From Streptomyces sp. NBC_00190 (lineage in GTDB: Bacteria > Actinomycetota > Actinomycetes > Streptomycetales > Streptomycetaceae): a DNA stretch of 64,000 bases. Every line of letters starts with the position of its first letter. The first letter of the stretch is position 1. A program made the translations under genes and the position numbers. The stretch is from positions 1,612,001-1,676,000 of the forward strand of contig NZ_CP108131.1 in the NCBI RefSeq assembly GCF_036203305.1, given 5' to 3'. The notes below the pieces were generated by a model. It did not search any database, was not told where the DNA came from, and saw only the letters and a program-made list of their open reading frames with translations. Of the stretch, positions 1-9,514 are shown piece by piece.

Positions 1-136
1 TGATCTCGCTTACCGCACTGACCAGGGTGGTTTTGCCCACCCCGAAGCCGCCCGCGACCAGGATCTTCAAGGTCAGCGGCTCGACCGGTGACACGGCGTG
101 CATGGCACCGGTGCGGCTAGAGCGCCCGAAGGCCAT
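1..136 (-). CDS. cvnD: Conservon GTPase CvnD, N-terminal part only
   Basis: Only the first 45 codons are present; the gene runs off the left edge. The protein starts MAFGRSSRTG and contains the P-loop GGFGVGKTT at about residues 29-37, as in the small Ras/MglA-like GTPases that form the fourth gene of actinobacterial conservons. The ATG at 136 overlaps the end of the DUF742 gene by 20 bp, which implies translational coupling. In the conservon model the GTPase associates with the membrane-bound CvnA/B/C complex in a nucleotide-dependent way; that role is taken from the family. Identity is secure despite truncation because the three preceding genes are in canonical order. Confidence 0.85.
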   Translation of the reverse strand, partial: MAFGRSSRTGAMHAVSPVEPLTLKILVAGGFGVGKTTLVSAVSEI

Positions 137-557
137 CGATCACCTCACGCAGAATGGATTCATCGGGCAGTTCGGCCGGCGGTACCGGCCGGGTCACATG
201 GACCAGTTCCTCGTCGGTCAGGTCGCCGATCAGGACCCGTACGACGCCGACCGCGAGGTCGAGTTCCGCCGCGAGTTCGGCGACCGACTGCGGCCGGTCC
301 CGGCACAGCCCGAGGATGTGGGCGTGTTCCGGGGACAGCGTCAGGTCCCAGACCGGGTCGTCGGCGGCCGGTTCGGCGACGACGAGCGCGATCAGGTCGA
401 GCCGGTGCTGGCCCGCGTGGCTGGTCCGGCCGCGGGTCATGGCGTACGGACGCACGACGGGACCCGCGTCGTCGTCGAACCAGTGCGCGTGGCCGAGGGC
501 GGGGTCCTGGTCTCCGGCCGGCGTGCGGGTGGGGCGGTCCTGGCCTGAATCGCTCAT
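117..557 (-). CDS. cvnC: Conservon DUF742 protein CvnC
   Basis: This 146-residue protein is the third member of the conservon. It has a winged-helix-like core (roughly residues 70-140) with the segment RDRPQSVAELAAELDLAVGV and the acidic run IGDLTDEELVHV, typical of DUF742 proteins. The N-terminus is polar and probably disordered. It starts 10 bp after the end of cvnB and overlaps cvnD by 20 bp. No DNA-binding role has been clearly shown for the family; it is thought to act as an adaptor between the sensor and the GTPase. Confidence 0.9.
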   Translation of the reverse strand: MSDSGQDRPTRTPAGDQDPALGHAHWFDDDAGPVVRPYAMTRGRTSHAGQHRLDLIALVVAEPAADDPVWDLTLSPEHAHILGLCRDRPQSVAELAAELDLAVGVVRVLIGDLTDEELVHVTRPVPPAELPDESILREVIDGLRAL

Positions 558-567
558 GCCGTCCGTC

Positions 568-1005
568 TCACCCTCCGGCTGGCAGCCCGGTGCGCGGGGC
601 GATGGCCAGGTGGTCGCCGACTCGCTTGACCATCAGGGTCATCTCGTACGCGACCTGCCCGACGTCGGAGTCGGCGTCGGCGAGCACGGCCAGGCAGCTG
701 CCGTCACCGGCCGCCATGACGAACAGGAACGCCTCGTCGAGCTCGACCACCGTCTGGCGGACCGTGCCGGAGTCGAAGTGCCGCCCGACTCCCTTGGCCA
801 GGCTGTGGAAACCGGAGGCCACGGCCGCCAGGTGCTCGCTGTCCTCGCGGGTCAGGTCCTTGGAGCTGCCGGTGGGCAGGCCGTCGCCCGAAAGGACCAC
901 CGCCTTGCGGATGGAACCGACCTTGTCGACGAGCTCGTCGAGGAGCCAGTTGAGCGGGCCGGAGCCGCGGCCCCTGGTGTCGTTTCCGGACTGCGGTGCG
1001 GTCAT
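568..1005 (-). CDS. cvnB: Conservon roadblock/LC7 protein CvnB
   Basis: This 145-residue protein has the roadblock/LC7 fold: LNWLLDELVDKVGSIRKAVVLSGDGLP at the N-terminal helix and first strand, then VELDEAFLFVMAAGDGSCLAVLAD for the central strands. Roadblock proteins pair with MglA-type GTPases, which fits the GTPase two genes downstream. The ATG at 1005 overlaps the cvnA stop in an ATGA arrangement, so I chose this start over the longer open frame that continues upstream within cvnA. Function beyond conservon signalling is inferred. Confidence 0.92.
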   Translation of the reverse strand: MTAPQSGNDTRGRGSGPLNWLLDELVDKVGSIRKAVVLSGDGLPTGSSKDLTREDSEHLAAVASGFHSLAKGVGRHFDSGTVRQTVVELDEAFLFVMAAGDGSCLAVLADADSDVGQVAYEMTLMVKRVGDHLAIAPRTGLPAGG

Positions 1006-3794
1006 CGACCGTCCCCTTCGTTCTCGTATCCCGGACCGGTGGCGGCGGAGGTGCCTGCATCGGTCTCGGACTGCTGCTGAGCGTGCTGCTTGCGGCCCGC
1101 CGTCCAGCCTCGCTGGAGTGCGGACATGCGCGTGCGTACGTCCTCGGCGTCGCGGTCCGCCATCGGGGCGGTGGCCGCGGTGTCGGAGGCGGCGGCCCGG
1201 GTGTTCTTGAGCTGCGGGGCCAGGCTGGCCTGGCGCACCCGGCGCGGGAGCCCGGCGCTCGCGGCGCCGGGTGTTGCGGGTGCGCCGGGCCCACCGGGTG
1301 CGGGCGCCGGTGCGGGCTGCGGGACCACGGACACCGGGCGCGGCGCCACGCGGCGGCCGTGCTCGGCGACCAGGGTCGGGGTGGGACGGCGGCGCGGCAG
1401 CGGGACGGCTCCCGGGGAGCGGGGTCCGTCGGGGCGGAGGGTCTCCGCGCGCTGGGTGTCGAGCCGGACCGGGCCGGTGGGGGGCGGCGTCTCGCGGTCG
1501 CCCGGGCGACCGTCGGCCCGCTCCGCGTGCAGGGCGGCGTGGCGGTCCCGGTCCCGGTGCCGGTCGGTGTGCGGGCCGTCCGCCGGGCGCAGCCCCAGCA
1601 GGGCGCTGCGCGGGGTGCCGCTCGGCGGGGTCTCGTCGTCCAGGGTGGCCATGGCCGGACGGGCGCCCGCGCCGGACGGGGCGGCGGGCTCCGTGTCGAG
1701 GCCGTCCACCGCGTCGAGGCCGAGGACGTCGATCGGGGCTTCCAGTTCGACCGGGCCTCGCAGTTCGGGGGCCGGCAGCGAGCGGCCGGAGCCGGCGGGG
1801 GCCCGCTCGACGGCGGCGGGCACGGACCGCGCGGACGGGATCCTGCCGGACCGCCCGGCCTTGCCGGCCGCGTCGAGCCGGATGCCCGTGCCGTTGGTGT
1901 CGGGCGCGTCGGTCAGCAGGGCCGCGGGGAGGAAGACCACCGCGGTGGTGCCCCCGTACGGGCTGGGCTGGAGGACGACCTTGACGCTGTGGCGCTGTGC
2001 GAGGCGGCTGACGACGAACAGGCCGAGGCGGTCGGTGTCGGAGAGTTCGAAGTCGGGTGTCTCGGCGAGCCGGAGGTTCGCGTCGAGCAGTGCTTCGGGG
2101 TTCATGCCGAGGCCGCGGTCGTGGATCTCCAGGGTGAAGCCGTTGGCGACGCGTTCGCCGAGCACCTGGACCGCGGTGTGCGGCGGCGAGAACACGGTGG
2201 CGTTCTCCAGGAGTTCGGCGACGAGGTGGGTGACGTCGGCGACGGCGGGGCCGGCGATGCCCAGGCGCGGGAGCCGGCGCACCTCGATGCGCTCGTAGTC
2301 CTCGACCTCGGCGACCGCGGCCCGTACGACGTCCATCAGCTGGACGGGCTTGCGCCACTGGCGGGAGGGCGCGGCGCCGGACAGGATCACCAGGCCTTCG
2401 GCGTGGCGGCGCATGCGGGTGGTCATGTGGTCGAGGCGGAAGAGGTCGGCGAGCTCCTCGGTGTCCTCGGTGCGGCGCTCCATGGTGTCGAGGAGGGTCA
2501 GCTGGCGGTGCAGGAGCACCTGGTTGCGGCGGGCGAGGTTGACGAAGACCTCGGAGACGCCGCGGCGCAGCTCGGCCTGCTTGACGGCGGCCTCGACGGC
2601 GGCGCGCTGGAGGGAGTTGAGGGCCTGGCCGACCTGGCCGACCTCGTCCTTCTCGTACTCCAGGTGGGGCGCCTCGGTCTCCACGTCCACCTGCTCGCCC
2701 GCGGCGAGGCGGCGCATCACGCTCGGCAGCCGGACGCCGGAGGCCTCGTGGGCCTCCTTGCGGAGCCGGGACAGGTCGCGGACCAGGTCGCGGCCGATGC
2801 GGACGGAGAGGAACAGGGAGAAGGCGAGGGCGATGAAGCCGAGGACGCCGGCGACGGCTGCCTGCACCAGGACGTCCATGGCGACGGGTTCGACGCGCTT
2901 TTGGTAGCGGTCGCCGGCGTCGGTGCCCATGACGGCGAGCTCGTCGAGGACCTTGGTCGCGGCCTCGTCCCACTGGGCGGCCGTGACGCGCGGGTTCTTG
3001 CCCGCGCCGCCGGCGAGGAAGCGCTCCTCCGCGTCGCGCAGCGACTTGGTCTCGGCGGCGCCCCAGTAGTGCTCGAAGCGCTCGCGGTCGGCGGCCGGGA
3101 GGTTCGCGAGGTTGAAGTCGTAGAGCAGGGTGCGGTTGGCGGCGAAGTCGGAGACGTGGCGCAGGTCGGCGGCGCTGATGTTCCGCGCGGCGAGCGCGGA
3201 GGCGATGACGGCGTCCTCGCGGGAGAGTGTCTCGCGGGCGCGGGTGATGCCGACGAGGGCGCGGCCCTGCTTGTCCATGTCGACGTTCTCCAGCGCGTGG
3301 AGATTCATGAGGAACTCGTAGCAGGGGTCGACGAGTCGGCTGTAGAGGTCCAGTGCCTGGCTCGGGTCGAGGGTGTTCTCGTCGACCGAGCGGCGGAGGG
3401 CTCCGATGCCGTGCAAGGCGCCCAGGATGGTCCGCAGGCGCTGGGCGCCCTGCGGGCTCAGCTCTTCGATGACCTCGGGGTCGCGGGCGTTCGCGCCCAT
3501 CTTCTCGACGATCTCGTCGGTGGCGGCGCGGCGCTTGGCGAGCTCCGTGGTGGCGGTGGAGGCACGGGGGTCGCCGATGACGACGAGGGTCTGGCGGCGT
3601 TCCTTCTGGATGACGCGGACGACGTCCTCGATGGGATAGCCGACCTTGTCGATGACGTAGGCGACGTCGAGGAGTTGGACGGCCTCGCGGCCGGTGATGA
3701 CCGTCGCGAAGCCCCAGAGGGCGGTCAGGGAGACGAGCGGCACAAGGAGCAACGCCACGATCTTCCGGCGGATGGACTTCCCGCGAAAGCGCAT
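1002..3794 (-). CDS. cvnA: Conservon sensor histidine-kinase-like protein CvnA
   Basis: The 930-residue membrane protein begins with a basic stretch (MRFRGKSIRRK) and a transmembrane helix at about 12-35. An extracytoplasmic nitrate/nitrite-sensing-like helical domain follows, then a second membrane helix near 305-330, a HAMP-like coiled region and a GHKL ATPase domain with N-box HLVAELLENATVFSP, G1 box DRGLGMN and G2 box DRLGLFVVSRL. Residues beyond about 640 are a long Pro/Ala/Arg-rich tail of low complexity. No conventional phosphoacceptor H-box is obvious. It leads the cvnABCD operon. I do not assign it to a numbered S. coelicolor conservon. Confidence 0.92.
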   Translation of the reverse strand: MRFRGKSIRRKIVALLLVPLVSLTALWGFATVITGREAVQLLDVAYVIDKVGYPIEDVVRVIQKERRQTLVVIGDPRASTATTELAKRRAATDEIVEKMGANARDPEVIEELSPQGAQRLRTILGALHGIGALRRSVDENTLDPSQALDLYSRLVDPCYEFLMNLHALENVDMDKQGRALVGITRARETLSREDAVIASALAARNISAADLRHVSDFAANRTLLYDFNLANLPAADRERFEHYWGAAETKSLRDAEERFLAGGAGKNPRVTAAQWDEAATKVLDELAVMGTDAGDRYQKRVEPVAMDVLVQAAVAGVLGFIALAFSLFLSVRIGRDLVRDLSRLRKEAHEASGVRLPSVMRRLAAGEQVDVETEAPHLEYEKDEVGQVGQALNSLQRAAVEAAVKQAELRRGVSEVFVNLARRNQVLLHRQLTLLDTMERRTEDTEELADLFRLDHMTTRMRRHAEGLVILSGAAPSRQWRKPVQLMDVVRAAVAEVEDYERIEVRRLPRLGIAGPAVADVTHLVAELLENATVFSPPHTAVQVLGERVANGFTLEIHDRGLGMNPEALLDANLRLAETPDFELSDTDRLGLFVVSRLAQRHSVKVVLQPSPYGGTTAVVFLPAALLTDAPDTNGTGIRLDAAGKAGRSGRIPSARSVPAAVERAPAGSGRSLPAPELRGPVELEAPIDVLGLDAVDGLDTEPAAPSGAGARPAMATLDDETPPSGTPRSALLGLRPADGPHTDRHRDRDRHAALHAERADGRPGDRETPPPTGPVRLDTQRAETLRPDGPRSPGAVPLPRRRPTPTLVAEHGRRVAPRPVSVVPQPAPAPAPGGPGAPATPGAASAGLPRRVRQASLAPQLKNTRAAASDTAATAPMADRDAEDVRTRMSALQRGWTAGRKQHAQQQSETDAGTSAATGPGYENEGDGR

Positions 3795-4198
3795 GGCCTC
3801 CCCAGCCTCCCCCAGCTCAACCCCGTTGTCGGGGGGTTCGGTGTTCCGTCATTTAAACGGCGTGAGCCTACTACTGCCCGGGGGCGGCTTCGAAGGCGTG
3901 TCCGGACATTTTCGGCCGGACCCCTGGCCGAAGATCGGGAGTTGTCCGATACTTCCGGTCAAGTGCGGCCCGATATGTGGCAGATGACACTTGGTGAGGC
4001 GTCAGTTCCCGCAATTGGATGGATGGCTGGAATTATTCGTTCCGCGCTCAACGGGTCCGGTGGTGACGGTGTCCGTGAAGCGGGAATCTCTCGGCGGCGC
4101 CGTACGTCTTCTGTTCGGGGGACACGTCGGGGTGGGCGTGGCGGGGTAGGCGTTGCGGGGTAGGCGTTGCGGACCGCGCGGTGGGGAGTGAGCGGACC
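3795..4198. other. Divergent intergenic region, cvnA and small membrane protein
   Basis: About 400 bp between divergent genes. It contains a short hairpin-like sequence just upstream of cvnA (CCCCG...CGGGG, around 3821-3834) and a GTCCGG/CCGGAC inverted repeat around 3900-3925. A/T content is locally higher around 3850 and 4010-4045, as expected for promoters. I could not define a convincing -35/-10 pair, and no gene-like stretch with Streptomyces codon bias is visible. Confidence 0.5.
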
Positions 4199-4675
4199 AT
4201 GAACGGATATGTGGGCGGCGACGCGCACGACGGTGGCGCAGGTGCGGGTACGAGTGCCGGGGGTGCCGGCGGCGCGGGCGGCCGTGGGCTGTGGGTCGAG
4301 GAGCCGGCCCGGCGGCGGAGGATGCCGGATCCGGTGCGGACGTCGGCGGTGCGGGCGGTGCTGATCGTGGCCGTGACACTGACGCAGGCGACGGTCACCT
4401 TCTTCCTCACGCTGACCAGCTCGTGGCTGGCCTTCCCGATGGCGCTCGGCGCGGTCGCGGGCACGATCGTGGCCACCTGGGGCGTGCTGGACGTATGGAT
4501 CACCCGGCAGACCTGGAACCAGCGGTACGGGGTGGTCTCGGAGCCGAGCAGCACGGCCCGCAGCCGCCGCCGGGAGGCCCGCCGGGCCGCCGAGGCCGCC
4601 CGTGCGGCCCGCAAGGCCGCCCCGGCGCGAATACCCCGCGAGGACGGCCCCCTCGCGGCGTTCGGCCGCCGCTGA
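4199..4675 (+). CDS. Small membrane protein of unknown function
   Basis: The 158-residue protein has a Gly/Ala-rich N-terminus (about 30 residues), then two hydrophobic segments (roughly 53-75 and 79-97) ending in VWITRQTWNQRYG. The C-terminal tail is strongly basic and alanine-rich (SRRREARRAAEAARAARKA), likely cytoplasmic. I chose ATG 4199 because GGGGAG lies about 11 bases upstream; an in-frame GTG at 4181 is possible. It stands alone, convergent with the SMC operon. No functional family was recognised. Confidence 0.75.
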   Translation: MNGYVGGDAHDGGAGAGTSAGGAGGAGGRGLWVEEPARRRRMPDPVRTSAVRAVLIVAVTLTQATVTFFLTLTSSWLAFPMALGAVAGTIVATWGVLDVWITRQTWNQRYGVVSEPSSTARSRRREARRAAEAARAARKAAPARIPREDGPLAAFGRR

Positions 4676-4769
4676 CCGCGCACCCGGCGGCCGGCGGATC
4701 CCGCCCGGCCGCCGGGACCGTCCTGGCGGCCCCGGACCGCCTCGCGGGCGGAGTCCGGGGCGGCGGGTC

Positions 4770-7700
4770 TCAGCTTCGGCGGAACATGCGGGTGGCCGTG
4801 ATCTCGCCGTGGATGGTCTCCGCCTCCGGGGACTGCTGCGGCAGGCCCGGGCGCAGGTGTTCCTCCACGCTGATGTACTTCAGGCCCGCCCTCAGGTCCG
4901 CGTCGTTGCGCAGGCGGATGACCAGCGGGAACTCGGCGAGCGCCGTGGTGTCGAACAGGCCCGTGGTGTACAGCAGCTGGACACCGAGCGCGTCGGAGAC
5001 GGCCCGCTGGAGCTCCAGCAGGTACGTGGCGTTCGCGCGGCCGATCGGGTTGTCGAGGAACAGCGTGCCCGCGTGGCGGTGCTTGTCCCGTCCGCGGTCA
5101 TTGCTGCGCAGCGCCGCCATCGTGCAGTACAGCGCGATCGCGGCGGTCAGCAGCTGCCCGCCGGAGAACACGTCCCCCATCTGCCCGACCGGCACGCGCT
5201 CGGCGCGCAGCACCGCGTCCGGCTTCAGGATCTCCACGGAGATGCCCTTGGGTTCGAGGGCTGCCTGGACACCTCGCAGCAGCAGCGACATGCCGTCGCG
5301 GCGGCCCTCGCCGAAGGAGGCGTTGCTGTTCTTCTTCACGGCCGCGCGGGTGGCCTCGTCGATGACCTCGCCGAGCCGCTCGGTGAGCGTGGCCTGGTCC
5401 GGCTCCTCGAAGCGGATCCGCAGGAACTCCTGCCCCGACCACTCCCCCAGCCCTTCCGGCAGCTGGGACAGGCGCTGGGCCGAGCGGAGTGTGGCCAGGG
5501 CCGATTCCACGAGGCCGCGCAGGCGGTCGACGATGCTGTCGCGGTTGCGCTCCAGCTGCGCCAGTTCGTCGGTGAGGACGCGCAGCCGCGGCGCGAAGGC
5601 CGTGGCCCAGGCCGCGGCGTGCTCGGGCAGGGCGGAGGCGGGCAGTTCGCGGATCTGCTGCCGCGCGGGGGTGCGTACCTGCTCGTACCGGTTGGAATTG
5701 GCGTGCCGGACCAGGATGTCGCTCGCCTCGCGCACCGCGGCCTCGGCGGCCGAGAGGTCGGCCGCGCAGCCGCGCAGGGAGCGGCGGGCCTCCGTGGCGG
5801 ACTGGCGGGCCTCCTCCAGGGAGCCCGGGTGGGGCACCGGCTCCTGCTCGTCGTCGGCGTGCGTGTGGTCACGCAGGAGGTCGCGCAGCATGGCCGCGGT
5901 CTCGTCGAAACCGCCGGCGCCGTCCTCGGCGGTGCGGTGGGCCCGCAGCAGGTCCGCGTGGGCGGCCCGGGCGCTCTCCACCGCGGCGGTGTGGGCGGCG
6001 AGCTGCGCGGTGGCCGTACGCAGCAGGCCCTGTGCCCGCTCGACGTCCTGGGGGATGAGCTCCTCGGGCAGTTCGGTGTGCGCCTCGCCCTCGGCGGGGG
6101 CGTGGCGTTCGGCCTCGCCGCGCAGCCGTCCGAGCTGCTCACTCGCGTGGGAGGCCCGGGTCTCCAGCATCTGGACGAGGGACTCGGCGCGTGCGGCGGC
6201 CGCCTGCCGGGAGGGGCCGTCGGCTCCGTCGGTGCTTTCGAGGAGCTGGGCGGCGCGGGTGCGGACCTTGTTGGTGAGGCGGTCGAGTTCGGCGAGGGCG
6301 GCGCTCTCGTCGCTCTCGGCGCGGGCCTGTTCGGCACGCAGGTCGGCGCCGACGCCGACCTTCTCGTAGAGCTGGGACGCGGCGCGGTAGGCCTCGCGGA
6401 GGTCGGGGAGCGGCGCCTTGACCGTCCCGTCGTCCTCGGGGAGGGGCTCGGGGGCGCCGGCGATCTCGGCACGCTCGGCCCGCAGGGCGCGGGCGGTGCG
6501 GCGGGCGTCGTCGGCTGCCCGCTGGGCGGCGCGGCGGTCCTCGTCGGCGGCGCGGGCCCGGTCCAGGCAGACCTCGGCGCGGGCTTCGGACTCGGCGGCC
6601 TCGTCGGCGAGCTCACGCAGGCGGGCCTGCCAGCCGGCGCGCTCGCGCAGGCGGAAGGCGAGCCCGGCGAGGGCGTCGGCGACCCGGCGGGCCCGCTGCG
6701 CGGTGTCCTGGCGCTCGTCGCGGACCCGGGCCGCGTCGGCGGCGGCCTCGTCGGCCTCCGCCCGTACGGTCCGGGCCTCCGCGAGCTCGGCGTCGGCCTC
6801 CTCGGCGAACGCCCGGGCGGCCGCGGCCTGCTGCGCCAGCTCGGCGAGGCGGCCGGCCGGGCAGCCGGTGCGCCAGGAGGCGAGCCGGGCGGCGAGCTCG
6901 CGGTCCCCGGCGAGGCGCGCGGCGAGGTCGCGGATCTCGGTGTCCCGGGCGGTGGCGCGGGTGCGCAGCGCCTGGCGCTCCTCGTCGGCGGCGTGCTCGT
7001 CGTGCATGGCCGGGTTCGGCGGTACGAGGAACACCGCGTCGTCGTCGGTCTGCGGGACGGGGGCCAGCAGGGCGGCGGCCGTTCCGACGGCGACGGTGGA
7101 GCGGGGCAGCAGGGCGGCGCCGGAGAGGACCTCGCGGGCGCGGGTGTGGGTGTCGGGGTCCGTGATGACGACGCCGTCGACGAGTTCGGGGCGGGCGGCG
7201 AGGACGGCCGCGTGGTCGGCGGGGTCCACGGACTGCGCGAGGTAGCGCCAGCCGGGGAGGGCGGGGATGCCGTGTTCGCCGAGGTACTCGACGGTGGCGA
7301 GGACGTCGGGGCCGGGCGGCAGCAGTCCGCCGTCGCCGAGGGCGCCGAGGATGCGGGCGTCGTCGGCGGCGGCGGTGCGCAGCTCGAACAGCTGACGTTC
7401 GGCCGCCGCGACTCCGTCGGTCAGCAGGTGGTGGAGGTCCTCCGCGTTCCGGTCGAGGTCCTCGGCGGTGAGCCGTCCGGCGGCGGAGCCGTGGTCCTGG
7501 CCCGTGCCCGGGTCGCCGGATCGGTCCTGGTGCCCTTCCGGGTGCCCGTCCGGGCGGGAGGCCTCGCCCCGGGGCCCGGGAAGGCCCGGGGCCTGGGCGG
7601 GGGTGTCCGGGAGGCCCAGGAGGTCGGCCAGGCGCGGGGAGCCGGCGAGGGAGGCCGCGGCGCGGTGTTCCGCGTCGTGGGAGGCGTCGGCCCCGTCGGC

Positions 7701-9449
7701 GGCGTCCGCGGCGCGGGCGGCGGTGAGTTCGGCGCGGGATTCCGTGGCGGCCGCCTCACGGGCGGCGTCGGCTGCGGCGCGGGCGGCCTCCCGGGACTCG
7801 TCCCAGGCGGCGACCGCGGTCTTCTCGGCGTCGGTGGCCGCGAGGGCGGCGCGGGCCGGGTCGGCGTCGGGCGCGGAGTCGTCGAGCCAGCCGGCCCGGA
7901 CGGCTTCGGCGGTCTCCTGCTGGACCTCGCCGAGGCGCGAGCGCAGGTGCTCGGCCTCGCTGCGCGCCCGCTGCGCGGCCGTGGCGGCGGCGGTCGCGTC
8001 CCGGTGGGCGGCCTCGCCGATGGCCTGCAGCCCGGCGGAACGCTCCTCCTCCTCGTTGGCGACCCGCTCGCCGTGCTCGGCGGCGGTGTGCAGGGCCCGT
8101 ACGAGCTCGGCGGCGGCCGTGGCGCGCGCGGCCAGCGCCGGGGCGGCGTCCCGCTCGGCCTCCAGGATCGCGGCGGCGACCCGGGCGGAGCGGTCGGCGG
8201 CGGCGCGGTGGCGCAGTACGTTCTCGGCGGCCTGCCAGGCGGAGTGCAGCGTGCGCGCTTCGAGGAGTTCGCGGCGCTGGGCGGCGGCGGCCTTGTCGGC
8301 GACGGTCAGGGCCAGCGAGGCGTGCCGGTAGGCAAGTTCGGCGGAGACCGCGGCGCTGCGGGCGCGCGCGGACTCGGCGGCGGTGACCTGGTGGGCGGCG
8401 CCGGTGACGCGCTGCGCGAGGTCGGCGGCCCGGCCGCGTTCCTCGGTGGCGCGGGCGGACAGCCGCCGGGCGAGGGTGCGCGTACGGCGTTCGGCGCCCG
8501 CGTGGACGTCGCGCAGCCGGGAGCGGGTCCCGGCGGCCTCCACGATCTTGGTGAGCAGGTCCACCGAACCGGCGGTGAAGTCCCGCTCGGCCATCAGCTC
8601 GGCGCGGCGGCCGAGCTTGTTGCCGAAGCCGTGGACCAGGTCGGCGAGGCCGTCCGTGTCACGGGTGTCGGTGACGGCGCGCAGCAGGAGGTCGGTGAAA
8701 TCGGAGTCCTTCTTGACCGCGAAGAGACCCGCGGCCTCGCCCTCGTCGGCGTTCATCTCGCGCTGGTAGCGGAAGAGCTCGGGGTCGAGGCCGAGTTCGG
8801 TGAGGTGCTCGTTCCAGCGGTCGTGGATCTCCTCGAAGTAGACCTCCAGGTGCGGGTACGCCTTGCCGGACTCGGTGAGGGCGTCGCGGAAGCCCTTCAT
8901 GGTGCGGCGGCGGCCCTGGGCTCCGGAGGCGCCTTCGACGGGCGGGCGGACCGCGGTGGCCTCGGCGACGGGGAGGTTGTCCAGGCTCAGGCCCGGGCCG
9001 GGGCGGAAGGAGTACCAGGCCTCGGCGAACTTGCGCGGGTCGTTGGAGACCTGGCGGCCGCGCCATTCGCTGACTTTGCCGACGACCACGCATTCGCCGG
9101 TCTGGGTGTGCTGCCACTCCAGGGCCACGTGGCCGCAGTCGTCGGCGAGCAGGAACTTGCGCAGCACGCCGGAGCTGGCGCCGCCGAGGGTGTTGCGGTG
9201 GCCGGGGAGCATCACCGAGAAGATCAGCTTGAGGAGGACGGACTTGCCGCCGCCGTTCTCCAGGAAGAGCACGCCGGCGGGCGCGGGGCGGCGCGGCGGG
9301 CCGGTGGGCTCGTCCTCGAAGAACTCCGCCTGGGCCGGCGCCGGGTGGGGCACCGGCTCGCCGACTCCGCGCAGGTCGAGCACGGTGTCGGCGTAGCGCG
9401 CGCCGGCGGGCCCGATGGAGTAGAGGCGGATCCGGGACAGCTCGTACAT
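4770..9449 (-). CDS. SMC/MukB-like ATPase (JetC/EptC/MksB type)
   Basis: A 1559-residue SMC-like ATPase. The Walker A motif ENGGGKS is at 64-70, the ABC signature SGGQ at about 1429-1432 and the Walker B LFLDN near 1463-1467. Two long Ala/Glu/Arg-rich coiled-coil arms flank a globular hinge-like segment at about 690-810 (GWRYLAQSV...VVITDPDTH). The layout matches the MukB-like subunit of Wadjet (JetC), mycobacterial EptC and MksB. Proteins of this class, with kleisin and winged-helix partners, extrude DNA loops and, in Wadjet, lead to cleavage of small plasmids. The residue after the Walker B aspartate is asparagine, not the usual catalytic glutamate. The gene is last in a three-gene operon; no nuclease gene follows, and the next gene is on the opposite strand. 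Confidence 0.88.
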   Translation of the reverse strand: MYELSRIRLYSIGPAGARYADTVLDLRGVGEPVPHPAPAQAEFFEDEPTGPPRRPAPAGVLFLENGGGKSVLLKLIFSVMLPGHRNTLGGASSGVLRKFLLADDCGHVALEWQHTQTGECVVVGKVSEWRGRQVSNDPRKFAEAWYSFRPGPGLSLDNLPVAEATAVRPPVEGASGAQGRRRTMKGFRDALTESGKAYPHLEVYFEEIHDRWNEHLTELGLDPELFRYQREMNADEGEAAGLFAVKKDSDFTDLLLRAVTDTRDTDGLADLVHGFGNKLGRRAELMAERDFTAGSVDLLTKIVEAAGTRSRLRDVHAGAERRTRTLARRLSARATEERGRAADLAQRVTGAAHQVTAAESARARSAAVSAELAYRHASLALTVADKAAAAQRRELLEARTLHSAWQAAENVLRHRAAADRSARVAAAILEAERDAAPALAARATAAAELVRALHTAAEHGERVANEEEERSAGLQAIGEAAHRDATAAATAAQRARSEAEHLRSRLGEVQQETAEAVRAGWLDDSAPDADPARAALAATDAEKTAVAAWDESREAARAAADAAREAAATESRAELTAARAADAADGADASHDAEHRAAASLAGSPRLADLLGLPDTPAQAPGLPGPRGEASRPDGHPEGHQDRSGDPGTGQDHGSAAGRLTAEDLDRNAEDLHHLLTDGVAAAERQLFELRTAAADDARILGALGDGGLLPPGPDVLATVEYLGEHGIPALPGWRYLAQSVDPADHAAVLAARPELVDGVVITDPDTHTRAREVLSGAALLPRSTVAVGTAAALLAPVPQTDDDAVFLVPPNPAMHDEHAADEERQALRTRATARDTEIRDLAARLAGDRELAARLASWRTGCPAGRLAELAQQAAAARAFAEEADAELAEARTVRAEADEAAADAARVRDERQDTAQRARRVADALAGLAFRLRERAGWQARLRELADEAAESEARAEVCLDRARAADEDRRAAQRAADDARRTARALRAERAEIAGAPEPLPEDDGTVKAPLPDLREAYRAASQLYEKVGVGADLRAEQARAESDESAALAELDRLTNKVRTRAAQLLESTDGADGPSRQAAAARAESLVQMLETRASHASEQLGRLRGEAERHAPAEGEAHTELPEELIPQDVERAQGLLRTATAQLAAHTAAVESARAAHADLLRAHRTAEDGAGGFDETAAMLRDLLRDHTHADDEQEPVPHPGSLEEARQSATEARRSLRGCAADLSAAEAAVREASDILVRHANSNRYEQVRTPARQQIRELPASALPEHAAAWATAFAPRLRVLTDELAQLERNRDSIVDRLRGLVESALATLRSAQRLSQLPEGLGEWSGQEFLRIRFEEPDQATLTERLGEVIDEATRAAVKKNSNASFGEGRRDGMSLLLRGVQAALEPKGISVEILKPDAVLRAERVPVGQMGDVFSGGQLLTAAIALYCTMAALRSNDRGRDKHRHAGTLFLDNPIGRANATYLLELQRAVSDALGVQLLYTTGLFDTTALAEFPLVIRLRNDADLRAGLKYISVEEHLRPGLPQQSPEAETIHGEITATRMFRRS

Positions 9450-9514
9450 GGCGGCGGACTCTCGTGGTCTTTCGTAGGTCGTACGGGGACGGGGACGGGG
9501 ACGGGACGGGTGGC

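Noticed and set aside
568..2973. 801-codon open frame on the minus strand covering cvnB and part of cvnA in another frame
   Set aside because: Only its last 145 codons (cvnB) are coding; the rest is an Arg/Pro-rich shadow of cvnA, as expected in high-GC DNA.
3796..3835. Third copy of the short GC-rich repeat before cvnA
   Set aside because: Only GCTGGGGGAGG-type bases are shared and the rest differs; it may be just a ribosome-binding and leader sequence.
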